Assembly: GCA_030631875.1 (NCBI GenBank)
Contig: DAOVKH010000050.1
Span: 1-9,474, forward strand
Length of the DNA stretch: 9,474 bases
Origin: Deltaproteobacteria bacterium
GTDB taxonomy: Bacteria > Desulfobacterota > GWC2-55-46 > DRQE01
Reading direction: 5' to 3'
Shown in pieces: positions 1-5,368 of this stretch; positions within the stretch are counted from its first letter, which is position 1; every line of letters begins with the position of its first letter. Position numbers and translations under genes: made by a program. Below the pieces are notes generated by a model. It searched no databases. It had not been told where the DNA came from and saw only the letters and a list, made by a program, of their open reading frames with translations.

Positions 1-1666
1 CGTGCTTGACCTTCAGTTCGTCTTCAAGTGTGCGTATTTCTTTCTCTGTCTTTTCGTATTCTTTCTGTACGGTACCCATGCCTCGGCTTGGTTTTTTTGC
101 GCCGTCGTCGGAGTCATCGGAAGAGCTTTGCTTTGTGGTAGTTGACGGCTTTTTAAGAGACGCCTCTTCTTCCCAGCCTATCGTATCTAAGAATTCATCG
201 TAGGTCCCTGTGAAGAGCTCGGCCGTGCCTTTATGGAAGATGACGAGTTTGTTGGCGAGCACTCGTAGTATCTCTTCGTTATGCGTTACTATTACGACAC
301 CACCTTTGAACTTAGATACCTCCTCTGTGAGTATCTCTATTGAGTCCATGTCGAGGTGGTTCGAAGGCTCATCAAGTAAGAGTAGGTTTGCTGAATTGGC
401 CAAGACCTTACCGAGCAGTACTCGGCTCTGTTCGCCTCCGGAGAGGACGGATATTTTTTTATTGGCACGGTCGCCGGGGAAGAGCATAGCTCCGCATATC
501 CTGCGGCTCTGCGTGGTGCTGAGCTCGGCATTGGCCTGAGCAATCTCTTCGGCGACGGTCTGGTTTGGGTCTAAGTCTTTTCTATTTGTCTGCTGATAGT
601 AGCCGAGGCTCGTTTGAGGGTGGAGTGTAATCGTCCCTGAGTTTGGCTCTAACGCTCCGGAGAGAATATTCAGGAGCGTTGTCTTACCCTTGCCGTTCTT
701 GCCGATTACGGCCAGACGGTCTCCGGGCTTTATGTCAAAGTCGAGTTTGCTGAAGAGGTCGACCATCTTATCATCAGAGTCTTCCTTGTATGCGAAGGCT
801 AAGCCGCGCGCCTCCATTAGAACCTTCGCTGGTGTGGCCTTATAGTTAAAGCAAAAGCCAAGGGAACTTTCGGCTCTGAGCGGGCCGCCGAGTATCTTTA
901 GTTTTTCTATCTGCTTCATCTTTGATTTGGCTTGAGTTGCCTTACTGGCCTTCGCGCCGAAGCGGTCTACGAACTTCTGAAGTTCCTTTATCTTGCCTTC
1001 CTGATTAAGGCGTGTCTTTTCATGTAGCTCTTCGGACTCGGAGAGCTGTGTGTAATACTTATGTGTCGAGCCCTTTATCTTTATGAGCTCTCCTCTGTGT
1101 ATGCCCATGGTGTGGGTCGTTACCGAGTCCATGAAGTCGCGGTCATGGGTTACGATTATCACCTCGCCACGGAAGCTCTTCAGAAACCCTCTTAACCAAC
1201 GCATACTTAATATATCCAAGTAGTTTGTCGGCTCATCGAGGAGCAAGAGATCCGGGTTTTGAAGTAGCGTCTTTGTTAGGTTTATGCGAAGCTGAAAGCC
1301 GCCGGAGAATTCCGCAGGCGCACGCTCTAAGTCCTCTTGTGTAAAACCTAAGCCAAAGAGAATCTTCTCGGCCTTGTAGTCGTCGTAGCGTTCTTCCTCG
1401 CTGAGGACTTGCGTGCATTCTTTAAGGAGTGTCGGCTTTGTGAAGTGGAGGTGTTGCTCCAAGTAGCCGAGTTTGTAGCCCTTGGGCGTGGTGAAGCTTC
1501 CGGAGTCGTGGCTGATCTTACCCATTAGTATCTTAAGAAGGGTGGATTTGCCCGAACCATTACGCCCGACGAGACCGATTATTTCGCCTCGCGCGATGGA
1601 GAATGACAGCCCCTCGAATAGTGGAGTGTCTTCATATGACTTTGTCAGTGCGAATACCTGTAGCAT
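1..1666 (-). CDS. ABC-F family ATPase (ribosome-associated type), 3' end cut by window edge
   Basis: This is a soluble protein with two ABC ATPase domains and no membrane segments. ABC-F proteins act on the ribosome as translation or resistance factors rather than as transporters. Domain 1 has Walker A GRNGSGKS (residues 34-41), a signature variant FSGGFQ (about 120-125) and Walker B LLLLDEPTNYLD (140-151). A charged linker (about 200-260) follows. Domain 2 has Walker A GKNGKGKT (322-329), signature LSGGEQ (408-413) and LLLLDEPSNHLD (428-439). Both catalytic Asp-Glu pairs are present, so both sites look active. The last visible part is a Ser/Thr/Asp-rich stretch followed by a charged, coiled-coil-like tail, as in Uup/YdiF-type members, and the frame runs off the window with 555 codons visible. 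Only about 50 residues separate the Q-loop from signature 1, so the helical arm usual in ABC-F domain 1 is short or absent. The start is the ATG at 1666-1664; I see no strong ribosome-binding site before it. The family is certain; the exact subfamily is not. Confidence 0.93.
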   Translation of the reverse strand, partial: MLQVFALTKSYEDTPLFEGLSFSIARGEIIGLVGRNGSGKSTLLKILMGKISHDSGSFTTPKGYKLGYLEQHLHFTKPTLLKECTQVLSEEERYDDYKAEKILFGLGFTQEDLERAPAEFSGGFQLRINLTKTLLQNPDLLLLDEPTNYLDILSMRWLRGFLKSFRGEVIIVTHDRDFMDSVTTHTMGIHRGELIKIKGSTHKYYTQLSESEELHEKTRLNQEGKIKELQKFVDRFGAKASKATQAKSKMKQIEKLKILGGPLRAESSLGFCFNYKATPAKVLMEARGLAFAYKEDSDDKMVDLFSKLDFDIKPGDRLAVIGKNGKGKTTLLNILSGALEPNSGTITLHPQTSLGYYQQTNRKDLDPNQTVAEEIAQANAELSTTQSRRICGAMLFPGDRANKKISVLSGGEQSRVLLGKVLANSANLLLLDEPSNHLDMDSIEILTEEVSKFKGGVVIVTHNEEILRVLANKLVIFHKGTAELFTGTYDEFLDTIGWEEEASLKKPSTTTKQSSSDDSDDGAKKPSRGMGTVQKEYEKTEKEIRTLEDELKVKH

Positions 1667-1800
1667 AACTATAAAGTATATCACATATGGAGTTTTTGTG
1701 CCCTTAAAAAAATAACAGGAAGGATATGCGGGTGTAATAGGCTATTATAGGTGACCATTAATTATTGTAGGCAGGTGGGGCAGATGGGGAGAGGTGAAAA
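1667..1800. other. Gap between repeat-protein gene and ABC-F gene
   Basis: This 134-bp gap holds no gene. Reading the minus strand, a TATAAT-like hexamer (plus-strand ATTATA, 1744-1749) lies about 80 bases before the ABC-F start and could be a -10 box, but I see no convincing -35. It overlaps a small palindrome, TAATAG-G-CTATTA (1735-1747). A run of seven A (U on the minus-strand transcript) near 1706-1712 has no clear hairpin before it, so I do not call a terminator. Whether the ABC-F gene has its own promoter or is read through from upstream cannot be decided here. Confidence 0.3.
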
Positions 1801-2529
1801 TTATTCAATACAGGTATTTTTCGTGGAGCTGATACTCCTGCCGTCGAATATAGTGAAGGTTCTGCTAAATGTATTATTGACGACAAAGCCTCTGCACTTA
1901 GGCGTTAAGGAACACGCTATGATCGTCGTTTCGCCTCCAAGGCTGCGTCCCTCTGTGTCGCCACCGAGGCTACGTCCTTCGGTTGCTCCCGCGATGTTGC
2001 GGCCTTCGGTATCACCGCCAATACTACGTCCTTCCGTGTCTCCGCCAAGAGTGCGCCCCTTTGTGTCACCACCGATACTACGTCCTTCGGTTGCGCCTCC
2101 GATGTTGCGTCCTTCTGTATCACCGCCAATACTACGACCTTCTGTTGCGCCTGCGATGTTGCGCCCTTCTGTATCACCGCCAAGACTGCGACCTTCTGTT
2201 GCGCCTGCGACCATACGCCCTTCTGTGTCGCCACCAATGGTGCGCCCTTCGGTTGCACCTGCGACAATACGTCCCTCTGTATCACCGCCAAGGGTGCGCC
2301 CTTCGGTAGCGCCTGCGATATTACGGGCACCGCAGGGGCAGTAGTATACGGAACCACCGATTATCAGAAGCGGTTGGGCGTTGTATTTAAGGTAGAGCCT
2401 CTTAAGCGTAGCAGGCTTCGTATCGGTAGATACGACCCTGCACCTTTCGTTGGCCTCTGCCTGTGGTTGACCCGCCACAAGCAAGAGGAAGGCCAACGAC
2501 AAGACTATAATGAATGGTTTTTTTCTCAT
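1801..2529 (-). CDS. Secreted protein with 14 tandem 9-residue repeats, unknown function
   Basis: The 242-residue product is not a protein I recognise. Residues 1-26 form a clear Sec signal peptide (basic MRKK, hydrophobic core, likely cut near QAEA). Residues 27-69 form an N-terminal cap with C30 and a YYCPCG motif (C64, C66). Residues 70-195 are 14 units of nine residues of the form x-[I/L/V]-[A/G]-G-[A/D]-T-E-G-R. 'A' units (AGATEGR) and 'D' units (GGDTEGR) alternate, and a partial fifteenth unit (SLGGE) follows. Residues 201-242 form a C-terminal cap with C206, C212 and C240. Regular Gly and one aliphatic residue per unit, framed by Cys-containing caps, suggest a beta-solenoid or roll with two units per turn; that is inference. 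The gene begins seven bases after the upstream lipoprotein gene, so it is probably co-transcribed and translationally coupled, since no good ribosome-binding site is visible. The signal peptide marks this strand as coding; the open frames opposite are by-products of the 27-bp periodicity. Confidence 0.85.
   Translation of the reverse strand: MRKKPFIIVLSLAFLLLVAGQPQAEANERCRVVSTDTKPATLKRLYLKYNAQPLLIIGGSVYYCPCGARNIAGATEGRTLGGDTEGRIVAGATEGRTIGGDTEGRMVAGATEGRSLGGDTEGRNIAGATEGRSIGGDTEGRNIGGATEGRSIGGDTKGRTLGGDTEGRSIGGDTEGRNIAGATEGRSLGGDTEGRSLGGETTIIACSLTPKCRGFVVNNTFSRTFTIFDGRSISSTKNTCIE
1945..2322 (-). repeat. 27-bp tandem repeat, 14 copies, within the secreted protein gene
   Basis: Fourteen uninterrupted 27-bp units each encode one 9-residue protein unit. 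The copies are similar but not identical. Reading the coding strand, type A (GATEGR) and type D (GDTEGR) alternate as A D A D A D A D A D D D A D. The higher-order unit is therefore 54 bp, broken once at unit 11. The period is a multiple of three, so copy number can change by slippage without breaking the frame. Confidence 0.95.
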
Positions 2530-2536
2530 AATTTAA

Positions 2537-3073
2537 TTAAAAGGGTACGTCCGAGAGCCATAGAACCCAGCCCGTATGTTTGAGGGTGCCGAGCTTTACC
2601 CACTCGTATACCACGCTAACCCTGCCGCCGGAGGCCTCGTCTATATAACGTTTTGGTATCTCTATGAGGTAGGATCTGCTGCCGGGTCCTGTGGAAGACG
2701 GTTGCATCTTAGAGAAGTTCAAGTAGCCGTAGAGAGGCTTTTTCTTCCCCGCAACGGTGACCCTGACCTTCACGCAAGAGCCCGTCGGCGAGCATAAGTC
2801 AAAGCTCTCGGACTTGGGAGGATAAAAATCCAACCATGTGAGCTTACCACTGAAAGGAGTGTTAAAGGTCTCGCCGTACTTTAAGACAAATGAGCCGTCT
2901 TCGGCGGCTATTGTCACGCCCTTGGTACTTATCATCCCCTGCGGCACGTCTCTGTACTGTATCGGCGGCGGCGGTGTCACTGCCACGCATCCATAAGAGA
3001 TAAGAATTATGGCTACGAGCAAGATCGCTCTTCTGAGGTCCTTTGTCTTTAAGTGCGCCAATACGGGTCTCAT
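2537..3073 (-). CDS. Small putative lipoprotein, downstream paralogue, unknown function
   Basis: This 178-residue protein has an N-terminal membrane segment (about 15-28) ending in ISYGC. C29 is the probable lipidation site, although Ser and Tyr at -3 and -2 make a non-standard lipobox. A proline-rich spacer (TPPPP) follows, then a domain with a conserved Cys pair LCSPTGSC (C94, C100; a likely disulfide in the periplasm), a PLYGYLNFSKM block (113-123), a SRSYLIEIPKRYIDEASGG block (132-150) and the terminal TGWVLWLSDVPF. I do not recognise the family. It is a close paralogue of the adjacent upstream gene. The ATG at 3073 is supported by a GGAG ribosome-binding site nine bases upstream. It lies seven bases before the repeat-protein gene, so the two are likely expressed, and may work, together at the cell envelope. 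Confidence 0.82.
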   Translation of the reverse strand: MRPVLAHLKTKDLRRAILLVAIILISYGCVAVTPPPPIQYRDVPQGMISTKGVTIAAEDGSFVLKYGETFNTPFSGKLTWLDFYPPKSESFDLCSPTGSCVKVRVTVAGKKKPLYGYLNFSKMQPSSTGPGSRSYLIEIPKRYIDEASGGRVSVVYEWVKLGTLKHTGWVLWLSDVPF

Positions 3074-3131
3074 TGTATATATCTCCGTTTTTTCAGTAGA
3101 GCTATCTCTTCATCTCGGTCGTCTGTGCCTT

Positions 3132-3156
3132 ACTATAATGAAGGACTTTTTCTTAT
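3132..3156 (-). pseudogene. Relic of a lost second copy of the repeat-protein gene start
   Basis: Directly after the upstream lipoprotein gene, these 25 bases align with the first 26 bases of the repeat-protein gene (2529-2504). The expected start codon at 3156-3154 reads ATA instead of ATG, one base is deleted, and a few substitutions are present. Homology by eye ends near 3131. The relic shows that the duplication included at least the beginning of the repeat-protein gene and that the rest was later deleted. It encodes nothing. Confidence 0.65.
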
Positions 3157-3163
3157 AACTCAA

Positions 3164-3787
3164 TTAAAAAGGTACATCCGAGAGCCAGAGAACCCAGCCC
3201 GTCTGTTTGTTGTTATTGGTACTCTGTGATGGTGCCGATTGAACTGCCAGAGCACCTAAGAAACTCATCTTCCTGCTTCTGCTTGTCGAAGCAGGAGTGC
3301 GCATAGAGGCACTTACCCACTCGTATACGACACTTACTCTGCCGCCGGAGGCCTCGTCTATATAACGCTCCGGTATCTCGATGAGGTAGGATCTGCTACC
3401 AGGACCGGTGGCCGTAGGGTGCATCTTAGAGAAGTTCAGATATCCGTAGAGGGGTTTTTTCTTCCCGGGAACGGTGACCTTGACCTTGGCGCAAGAACCC
3501 ATAGGCGAACATAACTTAAAGCTATCGGACTTGGGAGGGGAATTATTCCACCAGATGAGGTTACTGCTCACAGGGGGTGTGAAGGGCTCGCCGTACTTCA
3601 AGACAAATGAGCCGTCTACAGCCGCTATCTTTACGCCCTTGGTATTTATCATCCCCTGCGGCACGTCCCTGTATTGTATAACAGGCGGTGTGTATGCCAC
3701 ACATCCGTATGATATGAGGACTATGGCTACGAACGATATGACGACCTTAATATTCATTGCCTTTAGTTTCGCGACTTTAATCTTCAT
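3164..3787 (-). CDS. Small putative lipoprotein, upstream paralogue with a 30-residue insertion
   Basis: This 207-residue protein is a paralogue of the neighbouring 178-residue lipoprotein and shares its architecture. It has a hydrophobic segment (about 12-28), ISYGC with C29 as probable lipid anchor, the Cys pair LCSPMGSC (C93, C99), the PLYGYLNFSKM and SRSYLIEIPERYIDEASGG blocks, and the terminal TGWVLWLSDVPF. The main difference lies between VVYEWV and TGWVLWL. Here there are 37 residues (159-195, rich in Ser, Thr, Asn and basic residues), whereas the paralogue has seven. That extra stretch looks like low-complexity linker and contains a DNA palindrome. The ATG at 3787 has GAGAGA-type ribosome-binding sequence upstream; an in-frame ATG at residue 11 is an alternative start that still leaves a signal sequence. 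It is the first gene of the minus-strand unit. Function unknown. Confidence 0.82.
   Translation of the reverse strand: MKIKVAKLKAMNIKVVISFVAIVLISYGCVAYTPPVIQYRDVPQGMINTKGVKIAAVDGSFVLKYGEPFTPPVSSNLIWWNNSPPKSDSFKLCSPMGSCAKVKVTVPGKKKPLYGYLNFSKMHPTATGPGSRSYLIEIPERYIDEASGGRVSVVYEWVSASMRTPASTSRSRKMSFLGALAVQSAPSQSTNNNKQTGWVLWLSDVPF
3271..3296. repeat. Perfect 9-bp inverted repeat inside the lipoprotein insertion
   Basis: TCCTGCTTC (3271-3279) and GAAGCAGGA (3288-3296) are exact reverse complements separated by an 8-base loop. The hairpin sits within the roughly 90 bp that this lipoprotein gene has and its paralogue lacks, so it may mark a small palindromic element inserted in frame. Pairing does not extend beyond nine bases. 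One occurrence cannot establish a mobile family. Confidence 0.6.
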
Positions 3788-3850
3788 TTGGTCTCTCTCT
3801 TTCTATTGAGTGGAGTTTTCTTATATTTATTGTAATAGATAATAGGGTGT

Positions 3851-3879
3851 ATATTATTACTTCGTACCGTTAATGTCAA
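3851..3879 (-). promoter_or_regulatory. Candidate promoter for the lipoprotein/repeat-protein unit
   Basis: On the minus strand, TTGACA (plus-strand TGTCAA, 3874-3879) is followed after 17 bp by TAATAT (plus-strand ATATTA, 3851-3856), giving a perfect -35 and a 4/6 -10 at ideal spacing. Transcription would begin near 3844 and leave a leader of about 55-60 bases before the ATG at 3787. Its -35 lies about 40 bp from the -35 of the divergent repressor promoter, so the two may affect each other. I see no CTAC-N5-GTAG operator inside it. Confidence 0.55.
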
Positions 3880-3919
3880 TGGGTTAGAGGGGTAATTTTT
3901 TAGTAAATCGCAAGAGGTA

Positions 3920-3948
3920 TTGACATTCTACGTGAGGTAGAATATAAT
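3920..3948 (+). promoter_or_regulatory. Consensus sigma-70-type promoter of the repressor gene
   Basis: TTGACA (3920-3925), a 17-bp spacer and TATAAT (3943-3948) match the housekeeping consensus at all twelve positions. The predicted transcription start (about seven bases after the -10) falls on or next to the GTG at 3955, so the transcript would have essentially no leader. A promoter this strong next to a repressor gene fits a system held off by bound repressor. Confidence 0.8.
3926..3942. promoter_or_regulatory. Candidate operator palindrome filling the promoter spacer
   Basis: TTCTAC-GTGAG-GTAGAA is a perfect 6+6 inverted repeat that occupies exactly the 17 bp between the -35 and -10 boxes, where a bound dimer would block RNA polymerase. 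The core CTAC-N5-GTAG recurs with identical spacing before the channel gene (5373-5385). BlaI/MecI/CopY repressors bind short dyads with TAC/GTA half-sites, so self-regulation by the adjacent repressor is the natural reading; binding itself is inferred. Confidence 0.72.
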
Positions 3949-3954
3949 TTAAGT

Positions 3955-4404
3955 GTGAATAAGTATGTGACAAAGACCTTCAGATCCGGCAGTAAGGGTC
4001 TCGATAAGGTGCTTGGCCCCTTGGAGCATGAGGTGATGAATGTCCTTTGGGCAAAGGGCGTGATTACCGGCAAAGAGGTTATGGAGGAGATAAGCCGCAC
4101 GCGTAAGATTGCCATCACCACGGTCTTGACGATACTCAAGAGGCTCACAGCCAAGGGGCTCGTAACGAAGGCCAAGGGCGAGAGCTTTTACGTCTTTAAG
4201 CCCGTATATACGAAGGACGAATTCGCAGGAATGGTCTCCGAGGAGGTCTTAAAGGGGGTCATAGACCTTTGGAGCGGCTCGACGATCGCATCGTTCGTGG
4301 ATATATTGGCAGATAAAGACCCGACCGAGCTCGACAGGCTATCTAAGCTCGTCTCCATGAAGAAGCAGGAACTCCGGAAACTTAAAGAGACCGAGGAAGA
4401 GTAA
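3955..4404 (+). CDS. BlaI/MecI-family winged-helix repressor
   Basis: This 149-residue transcriptional repressor begins its recognisable domain at LGPLEHEVMNVLWAKG (20-35), the family's first helix region. The recognition helix lies in RKIAITTVLTILKRLTAKGLV (50-70), the wing in KAKGESFYVFKP (72-83), and a helical C-terminal dimerisation region in about 87-145, including SGSTIASFVDIL (107-118), the area where the staphylococcal homologues are cut. It contains no cysteine, so the CxC metal-binding motifs of copper-responsive CopY are absent and it is unlikely to sense metal itself. The start is GTG at 3955, with no ribosome-binding site and a predicted transcription start at the same point, so leaderless translation is likely; the GTG at 3967 is an alternative. 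The partner protease begins one base after the stop. Family assignment is firm. The target sites (3926-3942 and 5373-5385) are inferred. Confidence 0.92.
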   Translation: MNKYVTKTFRSGSKGLDKVLGPLEHEVMNVLWAKGVITGKEVMEEISRTRKIAITTVLTILKRLTAKGLVTKAKGESFYVFKPVYTKDEFAGMVSEEVLKGVIDLWSGSTIASFVDILADKDPTELDRLSKLVSMKKQELRKLKETEEE

Positions 4405-4405
4405 G

Positions 4406-5329
4406 ATGACATTAACCGTAATCATAATCGTAGCGCTCTTCGCCGGAGGCATAATCTGGATAGCGATGAACATGGCGCACCTCATAGGCTTTACGGCCAA
4501 ACTCCTTGATTGGTGTCAGGGGTTGCTTGAGAGTTGCCTCTCCATTATACCCGTAATCAAGGCGGGAGTTATATGGGTGGTCATAATAACTATTGCCACG
4601 CGCCTTATCTATGCGGCCTTTATGGCTCTTTGGAGGCTTCATAAGAGTAGTAAGGCGATTAAGAGGCTTCCCGTTTCATATAGAGACGGTATACGCCTTA
4701 TTAATGACGACACCCTCAATACGGCATTCACGCACGGCCTTATATTCCCCAAGATATACGTCTCGACGGGGCTCATAAAGAGGCTTTCGAGGGAGGAGGT
4801 ACACGCCGTCATCCTCCACGAGCTTCACCATAGAGACGTAAGAGACCCGCTTCGTTTCTTTTTATTGGCGATATTAAAGGATGCCTTCTTCTATCTGCCA
4901 GTAGGCTCTTACATTAAGGCAAAGATAATGCACTTAAGAGAGCGCGCGGCAGATGACCGAGCCATCTCTTTGACGGACGACCCGTACGTCCTTGCTTCAG
5001 CGCTCTTAAAGGTCGCTGATTACAGAGGGGCGGCGGTCGGAATAAAAGGCAATGACAACAACGGCTCTATAGAAGGGCGCATACGCAGGCTCATCGGCGA
5101 GGAGGAGGCCGTCCTTAAAGCCCCTTCGATGAGAACTCTAATTGTAAGTCTCCTAATTACCGCTATACTCTTAATAGGTGCAGTACTTCCTATATCAACG
5201 GCTACGGCCGATTCGGTTAAGTGTGATATGTCGCATTGTACAAAGCATGAAAGGCCAAACCACAGAGAGGTAATGCCCGAAGGAGCTATGAGTGAAAAGT
5301 GCATGGCTCATTGTGATATGAAACACTAA
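4406..5329 (+). CDS. BlaR1-like M56 membrane metalloprotease with Cys/His/Met-rich sensor tail
   Basis: This 307-residue integral membrane zinc protease is the likely signal transducer for the repressor encoded just upstream. Hydrophobic segments lie at about 3-25, 48-73, 150-170 and 244-265. Between the second and third are the M56 hallmarks: GLIFPKIYVSTGLIKRLS (111-128) and the zinc site HELHH (138-142), followed by E179 in LRERAADDRA as the probable third ligand. These residues are intact. By BlaR1 topology the protease faces the cytoplasm and the C-terminus faces the periplasm. BlaR1 carries a penicillin-binding domain of roughly 250 residues there. This protein has only about 40 residues (266-307), with CDMSHC (273-278), H281, H286, M290, M295 and CMAHCDMKH (299-307): four Cys, five His and five Met in total. 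That tail looks like a soft-metal (Cu/Ag) binding site. The ATG lies one base after the repressor stop, with GAGGAAGAG as ribosome-binding site. M56 identity is firm; metal sensing is inferred from the tail and the Cus neighbours. Confidence 0.88.
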   Translation: MTLTVIIIVALFAGGIIWIAMNMAHLIGFTAKLLDWCQGLLESCLSIIPVIKAGVIWVVIITIATRLIYAAFMALWRLHKSSKAIKRLPVSYRDGIRLINDDTLNTAFTHGLIFPKIYVSTGLIKRLSREEVHAVILHELHHRDVRDPLRFFLLAILKDAFFYLPVGSYIKAKIMHLRERAADDRAISLTDDPYVLASALLKVADYRGAAVGIKGNDNNGSIEGRIRRLIGEEEAVLKAPSMRTLIVSLLITAILLIGAVLPISTATADSVKCDMSHCTKHERPNHREVMPEGAMSEKCMAHCDMKH

Positions 5330-5332
5330 GGT

Positions 5333-5361
5333 TTGCCGATGGAACGGCGGTAAAATTTTTT
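5333..5361 (+). terminator. Weak terminator-like hairpin between protease and channel genes
   Basis: GCCG (5335-5338) pairs with CGGC (5345-5348) around a 6-base loop, extendable by two G-U pairs, and six T follow at 5356-5361 after an A-rich gap. It could reduce read-through from the repressor-protease pair so that the pump genes depend mostly on their own promoter. The stem is short and the gap to the T run is longer than in a classical intrinsic terminator. Confidence 0.25.
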
Positions 5362-5368
5362 ATTGCAG

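Larger units (their letters stand above)
2504..3787 (-). repeat. Tandem duplication: lipoprotein gene plus start of the repeat-protein gene
   Basis: Two direct-repeat arms are present, 3787-3132 and 3073-2504. Each consists of a lipoprotein gene, a short junction, and sequence matching the first codons of the repeat-protein gene. The stop-to-start junction has the same geometry in both arms: the first base of the start-codon position lies ten bases from the stop codon. In the upstream arm the repeat-protein gene is lost apart from a 25-bp relic (3132-3156). The two lipoproteins also share long identical stretches of protein, including the C-terminal TGWVLWLSDVPF. Confidence 0.8.

Noticed and set aside
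6..539. Plus-strand open frames at the left edge
   Set aside because: They are antisense to the second ATPase domain of the ABC-F gene, whose motifs are intact on the minus strand.
1701..1747. Intrinsic terminator after the repeat-protein gene
   Set aside because: There is an A/T run on the right strand, but no stable GC hairpin immediately before it; the small TAATAG palindrome is too weak.
1945..2322. CRISPR array
   Set aside because: The units are contiguous with no unique spacers and encode a protein repeat.
1945..2322. RTX calcium-binding nonapeptides
   Set aside because: The period of nine and the Gly pairs match, but the D and G positions of GGxGxDxUx do not, and no type I secretion genes are nearby.
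1751..2344. Long plus-strand open frame with SPPRLRPSV-type repeats
   Set aside because: It is antisense to the signal-peptide-bearing repeat protein. A 27-bp period keeps several frames open at once, and this frame has no signal sequence or ribosome-binding site.
1917..2357. Second minus-strand frame across the repeats (146 codons)
   Set aside because: It is out of frame with the signal-peptide protein and is explained by the same 27-bp periodicity.
3955..4404. CopY copper-responsive repressor
   Set aside because: The protein has no cysteine, so the CxC metal motifs are absent; the adjacent M56 protease points to BlaI-type control instead.
4406..5329. True BlaR1/MecR1 beta-lactam sensor
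   Set aside because: There is no C-terminal penicillin-binding domain and no room for its SxxK active site; the protein ends about 40 residues after TM4. No beta-lactamase gene lies in the window.
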